Below, one piece after another: positions 48,948 to 62,500 of a DNA stretch of 64,000 nt. The stretch is taken from the NCBI GenBank assembly GCA_036937835.1, contig CM072863.1:21977501-22041500 (forward strand), read 5' to 3'. Source of the stretch: Pampus argenteus (lineage: Eukaryota > Chordata > Actinopteri > Scombriformes > Stromateidae). Position 1 is the stretch's first letter. Each line of letters starts with the position of its first letter. The translations under genes and the position numbers were made by a program. The notes under the pieces are model-generated. The model did no database searches, was not told the origin of the DNA, and worked only from the letters and a program-made list of their open reading frames with translations.

Positions 48948-49507
48948 ACAATTAGAACTGGAAAATCACCAATAAAATCCACGCCAGTCATTAAAACTTC
49001 ATTCTCGGTGTCTCCGCCAGGTACGACTTTGGATCAGTCCAATGACATCACGCAAACACATGACTTACCGTCTGACTCACACAAGACTTTAATTACTTTT
49101 ACAGGAGTCAAGAAGCCCGATGAGCTCGCAACCACACACACTGTGTATATCTTCAGCACAACGGAGACGATAACGATGACTCTTTTATAACTTTGGATGA
49201 AGTCAGTGTAATAATACCGGGCTGTAATATGTCAGGTTATCGCATTAACAAGCCCGTAAGACACTCCGATTGCGATGCTATCGTGCTGCTTCTAAATTAT
49301 TGCATGGGAGTCAAGAGAAGAGTTGGAGAGGTGGACCGACTCTACCCCAAGGACAATCAGAAGTGGGAGGATAATGGTGACTTCAGAAACCGTGATCTTC
49401 TAAAGTATTCACCTCCCTTTAACATCTGGCCCATGTATACTGTGTCTTTGTGGATTGGTTTGGTGGTAAGAAGAATAGTTCTCTCCTCTTACTGTACGCG
49501 GAGTTAA
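48948..49507 (+). CDS. Two overlapping CpG-rich ORFs, candidate exon or frameshifted pseudogene
   Basis: Frame A is open from 48948 to TAA at 49188-49190 and encodes a Ser/Thr/Pro-rich peptide (PVIKTSFSVSPPGTTLDQSN..., DSHKTLITFTGVKKPDEL). Frame B, shifted, is open from 49124 to TAA at 49505-49507. Within B an acceptor-like CTTCAG at 49151-49156 and a good donor GTAAGA at 49466 bracket a 309-bp phase 0-0 exon starting HNGDDNDDSFITLDEVSV, with IVLLLNYCMG and FNIWPMYTVSLWIG. About 13 CpGs and an RNY-like codon pattern favour coding. I recognise no family. It could be one exon, one gene with a frameshift, or chance: open frames of this length are expected a few times in 64 kb. Confidence 0.2.
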
Positions 49508-52021
49508 ATTAAAAAAATAAAACGTAACTGATCTGTTTCACTAGACTAGGAGATCTCTGAAACTCATCCCTTCATATGTCACAGCAGTCAGTGCATGTTC
49601 ATTCCCAACAGACTGCAGCCAGGACTTTGTACATACTCCCACTCTGCCACATTATCTCTAAATGTTGTGTCTGTTTTGACTGGACATAATTTAGATTTCA
49701 TTTTGTCATCAAAAAAAAAAAAAACACACAGAAGTTCTCAAATGAGTCTTAAAGATGTTTCTGATTTAATTTAGATTTTCTTTGAAAATGGTGATACGGT
49801 AAACGGTTTGTTTAGCAACCATCCCATGAGGTCATGCCTTTATGTTTAATCTATGCCACTGCAGCTCTCTCTCTCTCTCTCTCTCTCTGTTGTCCTACAT
49901 CAGACAACATGTCTCCAATGTCTCCAGCATGTACAGATCAACATTTAACCAGTGCCACATGCAGTCACCACATCAGCCCAGTTTTAAGATTTCTCCGCTG
50001 GTTTACGCGGATGCCAGCGCAGATGTAGGTCAGACAAATGATGCTTGTCTAACATCACATGGCAAGCCTATTCATTTCCATGTACTTGACTCAGTATTAA
50101 ACAAGTGGTGTCATATTTACTGCATGTACCCTCGAGCACTATGGGCCGAGCATGGGGGATTTTCATTGGTTAGACAGTCAGTCAGTTTATTCATCCATTC
50201 AACACTTTGATCCAGGACATAATATCTCCACAAGCCCTGAGTGGAAATATAAATGGTGTTTATATTCATGGTCTCCAGTGATTCTGGGGACACCTTTGAC
50301 CTTTGACCTTTTTTTTACCATTGCCAGGTTAAAATATCCTCTTGACCCAGATTCCATTGCAAGGCATATTGAAAACTAATGACTAGATTAACATGAACAT
50401 TTCAGTGGACATTCATTGTCCATGACGAGTAAGGGATTACGATTTGAAATTCGTGAATTATATTACGGTTATTAATCCATTGCTTTTACACTTGGGGGTC
50501 AGCGTGCTCGCTGTCTTATCAGGAAATAATGGAGGGTTGATATCAATGTGGTCTCTGTGATCAGCTGCCAGACAAGCCGGCGGAGGAGGAGGAGGAGGAG
50601 GAGGAGGAAGACTGTGACCTGCTGTAATTCCAAAGTTGTGTTGTAGCTGGCTTGCTAATGTTAGCCACAGGTACGCCTACGTTCAGGAGTCACCTGAATG
50701 AGAGTTCAGAGAGTCCAGAGTTAGAGGGTGTGTGAATCGCTGCTATCATCGATAGGAAAACCTTCCAAACTGTTTTTTACTGCCTGCTCGTTAAACCATA
50801 AACATCTCATTTTCTATTTCTACATAGAAAAGATGCAGCGTGTGTGTAAGTAAAGGGAAAGTAAAGTAACGAGTAATGGAACATATTAAATTACTTTTAC
50901 AATGAGTCGTGTGTTATCAGTAATGGAATTGACAATTTTGAAGTTCAAGTTTTCATTTCTAGTTAATGCTGTTGTATTGTTGGGTGTAGTATAATATATA
51001 TAATATATATATATTATATATATATACATAATATAATAATATAATATGATATATGATATTGCTAAACCTGCTTATTCTGTGCAAAGCTACGGGCCGATTT
51101 CAATCCAGTTTATTCACTTCAAAACATTGTCACATTTTTAAACACTAAGGGACTGAAATGATTGGGGTAGGTAGGTATGGCAGCTGAAAATCTATAATTA
51201 TATTATAATATTAATAATATTTTATATATATATAATATAATATAATATTTTCTTAGGGCCCTGCCCTCTAAAAAGCAAAAAACAGCAATACCTTCTGCAT
51301 AATACTTCAAAATAATATGTTTATGGCTTAAAAAAAAAGAAAAGTGAAAATACAGCCAGTATCATGTCTATTCAGCCCTTAATACTAACAATTAAGTCAG
51401 GGGAGTCTGGAAGTCAATGATTGTCTCAAAATCTGCAAATATTTAATTCATTAGTGACATAGGCCTTTTTCATTTTTGTCAACGTGCACAGTTGTGTTGA
51501 GGCAGTGAATAAGAAAACAGATGTTTGTAATCGACAGAAAAATTATGTTGAGAGTCACCTACAGCGCACTGGCTCCATAATCCCTCGCTGCACCTCGACG
51601 ACTAATGCCACTAGCAGCATTACTTTTTTTCAGATTTCTCAGGTTTTCAAATCTTATATCAGGTGCTATTACTCACACTATGGCACCATCTATTTAAACC
51701 TTGGATAGAGTTTACCTAGAATAATATGTGCACACAGCCACACACACGCAGAACAGATACACACTCAGCAGCAAGCAGGCAGGTCATAATTCAATAGCCT
51801 AATGTTTGTCATGGCTGCCTGCTTAGTTTAGACATACAGAGACCTGATCCCCCTGGGACGTAACAGTAAAAAAGTACACAAAAGGCACACACACACACTC
51901 GCACACGTTCATAACTTGAGATGGCATGGTTTGCATGCAACTCAAGACAGATGATTTTAAAAGTCTCACATAAATACCTCTGTTCTCGTCCTTCGCCTGA
52001 CAAGGTGAAGTGAGGGAGAAT

Positions 52022-52053
<32 letters not shown>

Positions 52054-52226
52054 CAACCGTTCCAAGATTAAGTGTGTGTGTGCATGTGTGTAAATCCTCC
52101 AGGAGTCCCACTTTAAATCAGGGCTTATTAAAACAGCCTTATTTCAGGCACATTCAACCACTGCTAGACTCCCAGGTTATCACAATAACAATAAATCCCA
52201 TTCACTCGCTGGCTCTACAGACTGCT

Positions 52227-52280
<54 letters not shown>

Positions 52281-53342
52281 GTGATATATTGTCTCTAGCT
52301 TTAGAAACTCATTAGGAGTTTCCCAACCCTGTCCGCTGGAGGGAGGAGACTGGGTGCTGCCACGGCAACATGTCGTTTTGAAGCTGGAACCAGTTAAGTT
52401 TCCCATCAAGAGACTGTGACGCTTCCCTCCGCTGTGCATAAGGCCGACAAGCCGCCGCGATGAAACAGTGTGAAACAGTTTACTCGAGGTCTGTTGTTGG
52501 TCTACATAATATTAGACATTACAAGCAGAATCGTGATTATGAACGATTCATAGGAACTGCTTTTATTCAAGGGTTTTGGAGTCTGTTGGAATAAAGTCAC
52601 TTTAAGTCGCGCAGTTATTTCTCTGTAGAACTACAACGTGAATGAGTCTGCTTATTATGCAAAACGTGAGATGGACATATGTAAAAAATGGCGTCTCCTT
52701 CTTCCTCATGATGATGTCTGATTATTTGTGCATGTCCATTTTTATAAAAACGTATCAACTGACATATTGGATGTATGTCTGTCCTCATAAAATGACCACC
52801 GTCAATCAGTGAAATAGCATGAAACCTTCATTGGGAATGTGTACATTGTGTTATTGATATTTAAAAAAAAAAAAAAAAAAAGCCAAATATTTTCATAGGA
52901 CCAGAAGTGGTATTTCTGATCTTAATCACATTTAACTGTTACAGTACGTACCTCCAGAAACACCATCTAGTCTTGGCTGTATACTGAGGGCAGAGCAGTC
53001 AGGGCTCGGAAAGAGGTCGGTCCACAGTCCACACACGCTCCTCCGTCAGTGCGTCACGGCGTTCTGCTTTTAAAAGAAATGAGAGGAGCTGATTTGATTA
53101 GGCATGACTGATGACTCCGACACATCTACCGGTAATGTACTCTGCCTGATTTATTCCCATTCAGAACTACACCCAACCTACACCTCTGCTGTCTCTTGTC
53201 ACAACCAACCAAAATTCTGTTGGACATTGTCCACTTTGTTTTGTTCTGGCACCTGCTGCACACGCGTCAATTCTTTTTGTCCCAAATGTTGGTATTTACC
53301 TCCTGTCCTCTTCTAAGGTTGGTGGAGGACATTAAGATAGAC
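49508..53342. other. Non-coding, AT-rich, with CT/GA/TG arrays
   Basis: (CT)12 at 49865-49888; GGAGGA run at about 50580-50609; long AT-rich TATAA-type stretches at 50988-51060 and 51195-51252; (GA)n at 52027-52053; (TG)n at 52232-52278 (47 bp); A run at about 52862-52880. No gene is recognised. Confidence 0.5.
52232..52278. repeat. (TG)n microsatellite
   Basis: 47 bp uninterrupted. Confidence 0.97.
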
Positions 53343-53436
53343 CCTCCTCATCAGGTGAACTTCTAATCATTCACACACCAAGAGAGGACACTTTGACATG
53401 TGGACAATGGACAACCGCTCTACCTCTGTGCCACAG
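53343..53436 (-). mobile_element. Second fragment of the tRNA-headed SINE-like family
   Basis: CTCATCAGGTGAACTTCTAA, CATTCACACACC, GGACACTTTGACATGTGGACA and GACAACCGCTCTACCTCTG. Reverse-complemented, CAGAGGTAGAGCGGTTGTC preceded by TGGCA resembles a tRNA A box. Same family as 29708-29868, but a different part is kept. A TG array follows at about 53443-53463. Confidence 0.6.
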
Positions 53437-53626
53437 ATGTCCGGTGTGTGTGTGTGTGTGTGCATGTGTGTTGGTCAGTGGAAGCCCTCACGTCTATTTT
53501 CAGCATCAGTGTTCATTGCTCCATCTGGAGCCAGTTAGATAACCTGAACGTTCCACAGACACAATGTTTTGATACAGTGAAGCTCTGTCGTTCTGGTGCC
53601 AATGATGAGATTTCTGAAGAATGTTG

Positions 53627-53627
<1 letters not shown>

Positions 53628-53659
<32 letters not shown>

Positions 53660-53936
53660 CACAGGATACCAAATTCCTCATAACTCGCTAAATCACACTA
53701 TCATTGTGTCACGCATCAACCCTCTTTGTCTCTGCTCCACACACCCATCCACCCGCCCACCCGCCAACACACACACACACACACACACATCAATGTGCTG
53801 TTGGCGAAGGTAGTGGTGATGTTATTTGACATCACGAGTTCTGATCTTCATCTGCCACACGCAAACGTCTGTGGTCCAAATCAAGTAATGTATCAAACAT
53901 GTGTCCTATCAAACAAAGCACTGCAGAGAACAAGGC

Positions 53937-53972
<36 letters not shown>

Positions 53973-54016
53973 CTCTCTCTCTCTCTCTCACACACAAACA
54001 CACACACACACACACA
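53628..54016. repeat. CA arrays and compound (CT)n(CA)n
   Basis: (CA)n at 53628-53657, (CA)n at 53767-53789, then (CT)n at 53939-53989 passing into (CA)n to 54016. Confidence 0.93.
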
Positions 54017-55696
54017 GCACTAAGCGGAGATGATATCAATCACTTCATTGGCATTCTTACACTGTAACAGAACTCTCCCACAATAAAACCGAATGTGCGT
54101 CCGACCACAGATTCTGTTGGCCAGAAAGTCAGAGGAATGTGACAATATCCCAGGGAAACACACTCAGGTCTGAAACAAAGCTGCGACCAGACCAACCCTA
54201 GTTAATGATGTGAAGCATGCATCAGTGAGTGATGTGATTGCATTGATGTCCTGGTACGTGTAGGCCTCGGGAGTAGGTATGGCCCACAGATCAGGACAGA
54301 ACGTGTATCTGAAAACAAAAAGACAACAGGAAGTTGTAACTGTCTATTTAAAAATCTTTTTTTTTTTTCAGTTTTATGTCTTTCACTAGAATGATTGTGT
54401 ACTTGGCTCTGAGTACGACCACAACACAGCAGTACTGTAGCTGAACCACCTGTGTAGAGACTATATACACCCATCCAGGACGTTATCACTGCCATGACTA
54501 ACAGTCATTAGACATCAGTTGGTCAAGCTGATCATAGATCATAGACCTGTAGAAGGCAACATACTTATTGTTAAAACTCAGTTTAGGAGAAACTTTGTAT
54601 TGTATATGCATTTAAAACTCACTCAACAAATGCAGCATCAGTTTTATATTAATACTAATAATGTTATAATAAAAGTATAAATTAAATTAGTTAAAACATG
54701 CTTAAATAATCCTCACTGTTAAGTCTGCTAAGGTCATCTGGTTTATAAACTGTCTTTTCATTCTTCTGGATGTGCGACTGACTGTTGTCATTGTTTCTGT
54801 TTTCTTTTCTTTCTTTTTTTTTCTTGTTTTTTCTTTCACTGGTTTCTCCAGCAGTTCATACCTGTATGTTAAAAGCCGATTATCAGTAAATATAATCACG
54901 TTGCATCAGTAGAGAGAAGAAGAAACACCTTATCTTGTTCCAAGTCTGACATTAAATACTCCTGTGGTTACACAATCAGACACCAACACACACACACACA
55001 CACACGCACGCATGCACGCATGCACGCAGATATAAGCATTCACCCACTAGAAAGTTGCTATTGCCTGTTCACGTCGGAGGTGTTTATGCTGGCATGATTG
55101 GTGCCCACAGAGCCGCCGGACCTCACTGCTGTTTCCCCACTCAATAAAACACAAATCTGTTGACACGGATCAGGACTTAAGTGTCCCGGTGCAATATACA
55201 GACAGGCTATATACAGTATAATATATACATGGAGACCATAGAGTCATTTTTGTTGTAAAAGTATGTCTAAATATGAACATATTGAACACACTAGTTCAGT
55301 GAAACATGTAAAAGAATAGGTGTATGCACAGGTGTATGTAACAATTGCTCAGACTGCACGGATTATCATTTCGATGTATTCATGTGATTGTGTGCATATT
55401 GTGTTTTCATTCATTTTAGTGATCGTATTGGTATTTTCTCTTGACGAGATGCATCATGGAAAATGAGACTTAATCAAATCGTCTTAACCGATCAATTAAA
55501 GGTCAAATGTTCTCAAACTTCCATTTTTACCCAAGTTTTATAACAAACAAAGTTGTAAATTCCTCACTGTTGAAGCAATAGCATGTACAAATGTAAACTC
55601 TTAATTTGCTTGAAAATATATTTAAAAATTAAAATGTTTGAAAATGTTTCTGTTTGGTTGTGTGTTTTATCACATTTCAGCACTAACTATTCAGTT
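54017..55696. other. Non-coding
   Basis: (CA)n with GCAC units at 54985-55028 and a T run near 54358-54368. No gene is recognised. Confidence 0.5.
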
Positions 55697-55900
55697 TTAT
55701 ACAGACACTCGGTTCCCCAGAGGATAAACCCTACTTACTTTGGTGACTCTCTTGATTTTTCCTCTAGCACCACCGTTGGGGTTGACATCCACGGCCCTGA
55801 GTGAAATATCGTGACAACTATTGGATGGATTGCCATGAAATTTACGACAGACATCCCAGGTCACCAGAGGATACGTCCTAATGACGCCAGCAGACCACCA
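55697..55900 (+). repeat. Copy of the dispersed ~120-145 bp repeat
   Basis: Carries ATACAGACACTCGG, CCCCAGAGGATAAACCCTAC, TTACTTTGGTGACTCTC, CTCTAGCACCACCGTTGG, GTGACAACTATTGGATGGAT and GCCATGAAATTTACGACAG. About one and a half units. Confidence 0.75.
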
Positions 55901-58715
55901 GGAGGTCAAAGTTTCCATTTATACTGTGATATATACTTCAACAGCCAATTTTTGTCAAAATACCTGTAAAACTAAAACCAATAAAATTCCCATCAGCCAC
56001 AGCCGTACTTTCTGTTTAATGCCAATTATTACATGTGTGCATGCTAACTCGCCGTACATATTATAACTGCTTAACGTCTACATATCAGCATTGGTATTCA
56101 TTGGCAAAGTTTGACAGACTTTAAGTTCATCAGTTTGAAAAGTACGGAAGCCTTTTTTTAAAAATCTTGACCTGTGTATTTAATACCAGATTTCTGGACC
56201 ATATGAGGAGGTTTTGATGGCCGCTGGCCTGTCCTGGTTTCCCATGGTTCCGTGTTTTTACGAGCAACTGGAAGCCATTATGGAGATGAGGGTGCTGAGC
56301 AGAGCGGAGCAGTCCTCTCCCAGTGATGACAGGCCTCTCAGTCTGCGTCCCCTTCCCTCCCGGCGTAAATTAAACACAAATGGCCTCTGTGCTGTCACAC
56401 ACACACACACACACACACATTCTCTGTACACACAGTAATATGCACATGTATTCACATGCATTCGCTCTTATACATGTACAATACCACGTCTCTGTGCACA
56501 CACCCTGACCACATGTTCTGTTTGCAGATACACAGCATCCAAGAATGTTTCACACACGACTAAAACAAATATTTGTACTGTGTAGAGCACAAATTCATTT
56601 CTTGGTTCCTTAACTGGAATGGCATAAAAAAAACAATACGTTTTCTTTCTTTCTCATCTTGGCCTGGCCTTAATCACGGAAGGATCCAGATAGAGGACAA
56701 ACTGTTTCCAACCATCAGTGCGTGTGTGTGTGTGTGCGTGTGTGTGTGTGTTGGAATGTGTGTGGCTTAGCATATCTCTCTGATCTGATCACAGGATCAC
56801 AGGGATAGGTGAGTATTTTTGGAGGGGGGGGGGGTCTTTTTTCCATTCAGCCGACATTTGTTTCCATGCACACGCACAAATGTGCACGCGCATACACACA
56901 CACACACACACACACAGAGCAGATGTTCTTTGTGATTTCTGGAAATCACTAGTGAGTCACTAGTGCTGTTTAGATGAATAATAATGAGATGCCACATTCT
57001 CTGGAGAAAGTTTGAACCGTCCATAAGGATCGAATCAATATCTCTTCATTAATTGCTCTTATATCAACCTACACATGTGATGAAACTTTAAAAGCTAGCA
57101 GTGATGTGTCTAGTCTGCCAACCAGCCAAGAACTAATACTCAAACCCAAACAGGAGTGAAAGTGCCAATGATAACAATAGACGAGCAAAAGTCTGAGCTA
57201 TGCTAGCAGCTCTGTGAGGCCGTAGTTTTTAATATTACAGTAATTACATACTACCAATAACAGAAGGTGCAGTGGCCGCCCATGCAACGCGTTGCATTAC
57301 AGACAGGGACAGTGCTTTGACTTGAATCGGTTGCTTCAGTGACTCAGACAGAGCGAAGGACGCTGCATGAAGTCAACCTCTACAAACGACGTGCACAAAG
57401 AAAAACATTGCTCACAAAACAGAGGAGAGAAACAGCTCACGAAAAGATCAAACTTTGCCAAAGAACATGAAAAATAATCCGAATGAAACTGTGACCAGGC
57501 CAAGTATGTCCCCTGACTAGAGACCGAGGAAGGTATGGCAACAAAAAAAAACCCTCCATTAACGAGCAGCTGAAAGGAATCATCTGTGAAGAATGGCAGA
57601 GCATCTCTCCACAGATTGGTTTTATATTAAATATTAAATATTCTATAAATATTAAAAGTCTCACTAATGAAGGGTGCGCTGACTTGTCACAATTCCTTCT
57701 TGGGTTTTTGCCTCAAACCAGCTGAAATTGTATTAAATGGAAAGGATTTGTCATTACTCTACATTTTAATTCATTTTGTGTTCATACCTTATGTTTGCCA
57801 AGCAAATCCAGCAAACCTGTGTCGACAAGCTTCTCATGTCGTACATATAGAGCAAATATCACAGAAAGCTGCTTTTGTCACCAAGATATGATTTTTCCTT
57901 TCATTTGATCAGGGTTTAGACCACTGGAGTGCCTTGAACACACTGTGAACACATTGTGCATATCTGATGTTCAATCTGATTATTTAGTTTTTTTTATCTT
58001 TTGTCTTGTATATCATGTTTATATTTGGAACTGTTTGACTCTTTGGCTGTCCACAGTGCACTTCGTCACTCTGACGGGTGACTGGGCAGTAGTGATGCCC
58101 AGCAGAGCTGGAAAGGAGAAAACTATTTACAGCCAAAGACTTTTCTGTGTTTCTCCTGCCATCCATTAGCATTAGAGTACATCAGAGGACAGCTGAAGTA
58201 AGTTTGGCTGCTGATGGTTCCAGCCCATGACATTGCCAAGTGATTTAAATATGACATTATGTGCCAAACCTATAACTGATACATGGAGAGTAAACATAAA
58301 GATTCTGCAAAGCGTTTCTTTAAATTTAAACATCAATTTTATCAATTAAAAGGAGATAAATGGCTTTTTTGAGAATTTGTACAATAAATGTTATCATGAA
58401 AACTACTATATCAGGTCCTCATATGGCGTGACTTATTAAAGGCACCATCCTGTATCTCAGCAAACCAATATGACCCCACTTCATACTGTTGACATCTTGT
58501 GAAATTAAATGCCTCTTAGTGTTTTAAACCAATTAGACTTGGAGGTAAGGCTCGGCTGTCTGGGAGAGAAGCTTTGTTGAAGATGACTGGCTGTGATAAA
58601 GCAGCAGGAGAAGAGGTGAGACAGAGAGTTGGCTGCCGACCGGGGAACGCGTTTCCATCCATCACGCTGATGAACAGGCCGAAACAAAACAACACGGAGG
58701 CTGACCGCATTCCAG
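55901..58715. other. Non-coding with CA/TG arrays
   Basis: (CA)n at 56396-56419, (TG)n with one interruption at about 56720-56751, a G run at about 56822-56833, (CA)n at about 56894-56917. The text 57620-57660 is AT-rich with repeated ATTAAATATT. No gene is recognised. Confidence 0.5.
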
Positions 58716-59113
58716 AGGAGAGGAGAGGAGAGGAGAGGAGAGGAGAGGAGAGGAGAGGAGAGGAGAGGAGAGGATAGGAGAGGAGAGGAGAGGAGAGGAG
58801 AGGAGAGGAGAGGAGAGGAGAGGAGAGGAGAGGAGAGGAGAGGAGAGGGGAGGGGAGGGGAGGGGAGGGGAGGAGAGGAGAGGAGAGGAGAGGATAGGAG
58901 AGGAGAGGAGAGGATAGGAGAGGAGAGGAGAGGAGAGGAGAGGAGAGGAGAGGATAGGAGAGGAGAGGAGAGGAGAGGAGAGGAGAGGAGAGGAGAGGAG
59001 AGGGGAGGGGAGGGGAGGGGAGGAGAGGAGAGGAGAGGAGAGGAGAGGAGAGGAGAGGAGAGGAGAGGAGAGGAGAGGAGAGGAGAGGAGAGGAGAGGAG
59101 AGGAGAGGAGAGG
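58716..59113. repeat. (AGGAG)n pentanucleotide satellite
   Basis: About 80 units in 398 bp. Variants: AGGAT at 58771, 58891, 58911 and 58951; AGGGG five times at 58846-58870 and four times at 59001-59020. Every minus frame reads as a Ser/Pro/Leu repeat, giving long stop-free ORFs (321 and 199 codons) that are artefacts. Confidence 0.97.
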
Positions 59114-59525
59114 TATTGGCTATAAAAAAAGTAGAGAGGAAAGAAGTGGACAGAAGAGTTAAGAAGATGAAAGAAATAAGATATGAGGAGAGAATGCATG
59201 AAAAGAAAAGAGGGGGAAGTGGAGGAGATGAGAGGAAAATACAGAGGAGGAAAAATATCAAAGGAAAAAAAGGAAATGAAGGAAGACATTAAAAGAGAGG
59301 AAATTATAGGAAACAGAGGAAGGGGAGGAAAATGGAGAGGAGAGGAAATGAAATGGAAAGAGGAGAGCGAATTAAGAAAACAATGACGAAGGTAAGAGGA
59401 GAGGAGAAGAGAGGGAAAACGGAGGAGAAGAGAAAAAGAGGAAAACAAAGGGAAATAAAGACAACAACGCAAAGAAGCCAAAAGAAGAGGAAGTAAATAA
59501 AGAAGAAGAGGAGGAGGATGATTAT
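59114..59525. repeat. Degenerate purine-rich flank of the satellite
   Basis: The plus strand is almost all A and G (GAGGAAAG, GGAGGAGATGAG, GAAATGGAAAG), with only scattered pyrimidines. It looks like decayed satellite or an older purine tract. Confidence 0.7.
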
Positions 59526-62500
59526 AAGAAAGTAAACCTGTTCACTCGGTTCTCTCCATCTGCCTTCCAGTCACTGTTCAAACAAACACCATCACTGCTG
59601 CTGCCTACAGCTGTCCTGTCGTGTTAATACGTTTTGAGGTGTTCCAGACCTCTCTAATATCCTGCCCTAAAGAGGCAACGGGCGCTACGCCATACACACC
59701 ATTCTTATTACACACACACACACACACACTGGCAGTAAGTTTTATTAGTGCTGTGTAAAGGAGATAAGGCATTCCAGGCTGAGGAGCAGGAGTGAGGAGA
59801 CGAGGGGGAGGAGAGTTCAGGAGATTAGACTGTATGCTAATAAAGATGTTTGGGAGCAGCGAGCACTCACGTCCTGTGATGGATTATTCAGGAATGTTCG
59901 GCTATTCTGGTATAAAAATAAAAAAAAAAAAAAAAGCAAATAGAAGCTCCGTGATGAATAATCAGCACGCAGACGTCAACGTTTCCCTCCAAACTACCTC
60001 TGCGATGTTTCAGCTGTCCTTCATGACTTCATTTAAGTTCAAGGACTGACCGTGTGTCCCATTAGTTCATTTATGACCGTTTTCTTTCTTTTTTTGTTTA
60101 TAGTCCTGACTCAGCATATCACTACCACATATAAAGTATAACAGAGAGATGATGATTTATAGGCTTTTGAACACAATTAGCACAGAGAATTATTAAAAAC
60201 AAACTAAACGGCAAGTTGAATGCTTAAATGACATGTTTGCACGCTCAAGCCAAAACCTCAGCTCATTTGGAAAGATTAAAGCTGTAGTCATCAATATATA
60301 TATTTTTTTATATTAAAATTTGATCAAATGGTATCGGTCATTCGCCATTTGATCACTAAACACACAGTGAATAATCAATAATCAATCTGCCCCTGCAGCT
60401 CTACAGAGCGTTTTAATGTCTTTATTTTGGTTTTTCGGGGGCCACAAACTTTCTTTTTTTTATGCAAGATACAGAAAGTAATGAACAATACATGTATAAG
60501 TGTATAAATACATCGGGGGAAGCAGGATGATATGAAAAAATAATAATTGAATAATAATACAAGTGTAACATGTTTTAACAGCTTTTTTGTTGGTACATTC
60601 AGCTAGAGATTAAATGTATTGTTTGACATGGACAGATTGTGTTTCTACATGTAAATTTGACTTACAATAAATACATTTGTAATGGTGCTATAACCTGTTC
60701 CCTCTATGGAGTCAGGTTGCACTCCAGCCATACATGCACAACACTGTCAAATGATTTGGTTTGTTCCATCAAACCAGCACTAGACTTTGCTCTAAGTGTG
60801 TATTTATGCTTACTTACCATCACACCGCTCTTTGTTTCTCATATGATACATTCATTTATCTTTCAGTACACAAATGTTTATTGTGGTCCATGTACACCTG
60901 CTGGCCAAGAATTCACCAAGTGGGTTGGAGTACACAGGGGAGTTATTAACTGTTTTGAAGGATTTACCAATCCCAAACAATATGTTTGTCAAGGTTTTCT
61001 AGTGTAGTTTTCTAGTGTTAGTATGCTTAAAATTACAGGAAGACTTTGTCTGTGCTGTTTTTAATTAGAAATGTTTTTTTAAGATGAGATAATTGATTGT
61101 AATGTAACTTTGGTTTGTCTGCAGAGGAGGAGCTCCCTGTATAAAAGGCACGGATAGAAGCTCCAATCACGGGCCGAGATTAGGTTTTCTTTGGGTTCAT
61201 TTTCGTACCATTTTTTTTTTCACTAGCTTGAACTGCTTTTGTTTATCTGATGTCTTCAAATAAATAAACACATGTGTCCTTCCTTCACCACTCGGCCAAT
61301 CCTCACAACATTAATCAAGTAAAAGTGATCGTATCCAGCGCTCCCATTGATCTTATTTCCAGCAGTAACGGGAAGCTTTTCCGTGTGTGTTAAATTGTAG
61401 AACATTTAACAGCTAATGACATTTTTGTTTTTTCTCAGGGGTTGGTAGAGTCCAAACCTGAGCTAGGAAAAATGAAGAAATATGCTGACCCCAAAAAAAT
61501 TAATGAATGCATCAATTTTAGTTATTTTTGTCTAACAACCCAGTCCAGGAGACTATTCCAACAACTTCTATGTTACAGTACAGTAACTGTACAATGTGGG
61601 TGTGAGCAAAAAGGGGCGAGAGAGAAACCATATCGCTGTCTTAATATGTTTTCCAGGCACATGGCGAAGAGAGAAGGATATAAAATGAGATGAAATAAAA
61701 GATATAAGATAATAAAAACATGTGATGAAGGACGGATGATGGGCGCTATCATGAGAGACACCGTTTACGTGTCCCAAAGCGTGGTGAATGTAACCCAGCG
61801 GGGAAAAGCAAACGCTGGCTTCGCTTTGACTGTGAAGCAACACAGCCAGATGTTGCAAAAGAGACATCAAGTTAGAGACAAAAACAAAACTACTGTGCAG
61901 GTCTGAGGGTTTACAGAGTTGAATTTCAGAGTTTAAAGAGGTTTTTTTTCATAGCTGGAAGATGATGAATGCGTATGTGTTTAAAATGTTTAAAACTAGC
62001 ATACACAAACTTTTAAGGGCCACGCACACACACACACACACAGAGACCTCTTGTATTCTTGAGAAAAACTAAGCACTGTGTATTGAGATTAGTTCCTCAG
62101 TGTGTTTTTGTGCATGTGTGTGACATTCGGAGCCCATTACGCTTGTCATCGCATCCCATTCTCCACAGCTTAACCTTCTGTCATCATGGATGGAGCTGCG
62201 TGATTGGACAGAGACCAGGAAGTCATTAGCATAACGGCGTTTGTGAGAAACATTTTGAAATGGAGCGCAGTGTCGTGAGATGAGCAAAACCTCACTGGAA
62301 CCAGTTTCCTCCCGTTCGCACAAGTGTTCCCAGTTAGTCGCTTCAGTGATGACAAGAGAACCCACAGTAAAGACAAATAATGCCAGACAACTAAAACCAC
62401 ACACACACACACACACACACACAGAATGGAATACTGTACACGCATGCACACACACACAAAGTCATACATTTCTTTACACAATCCAGCGTAAAGGATCAGT

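Noticed and set aside
58516..59481. 321-codon and 199-codon Ser/Pro/Leu ORFs on the minus strand
   Set aside because: A 5-bp unit without stops is open in all frames; this is the AGGAG satellite, not a protein gene.
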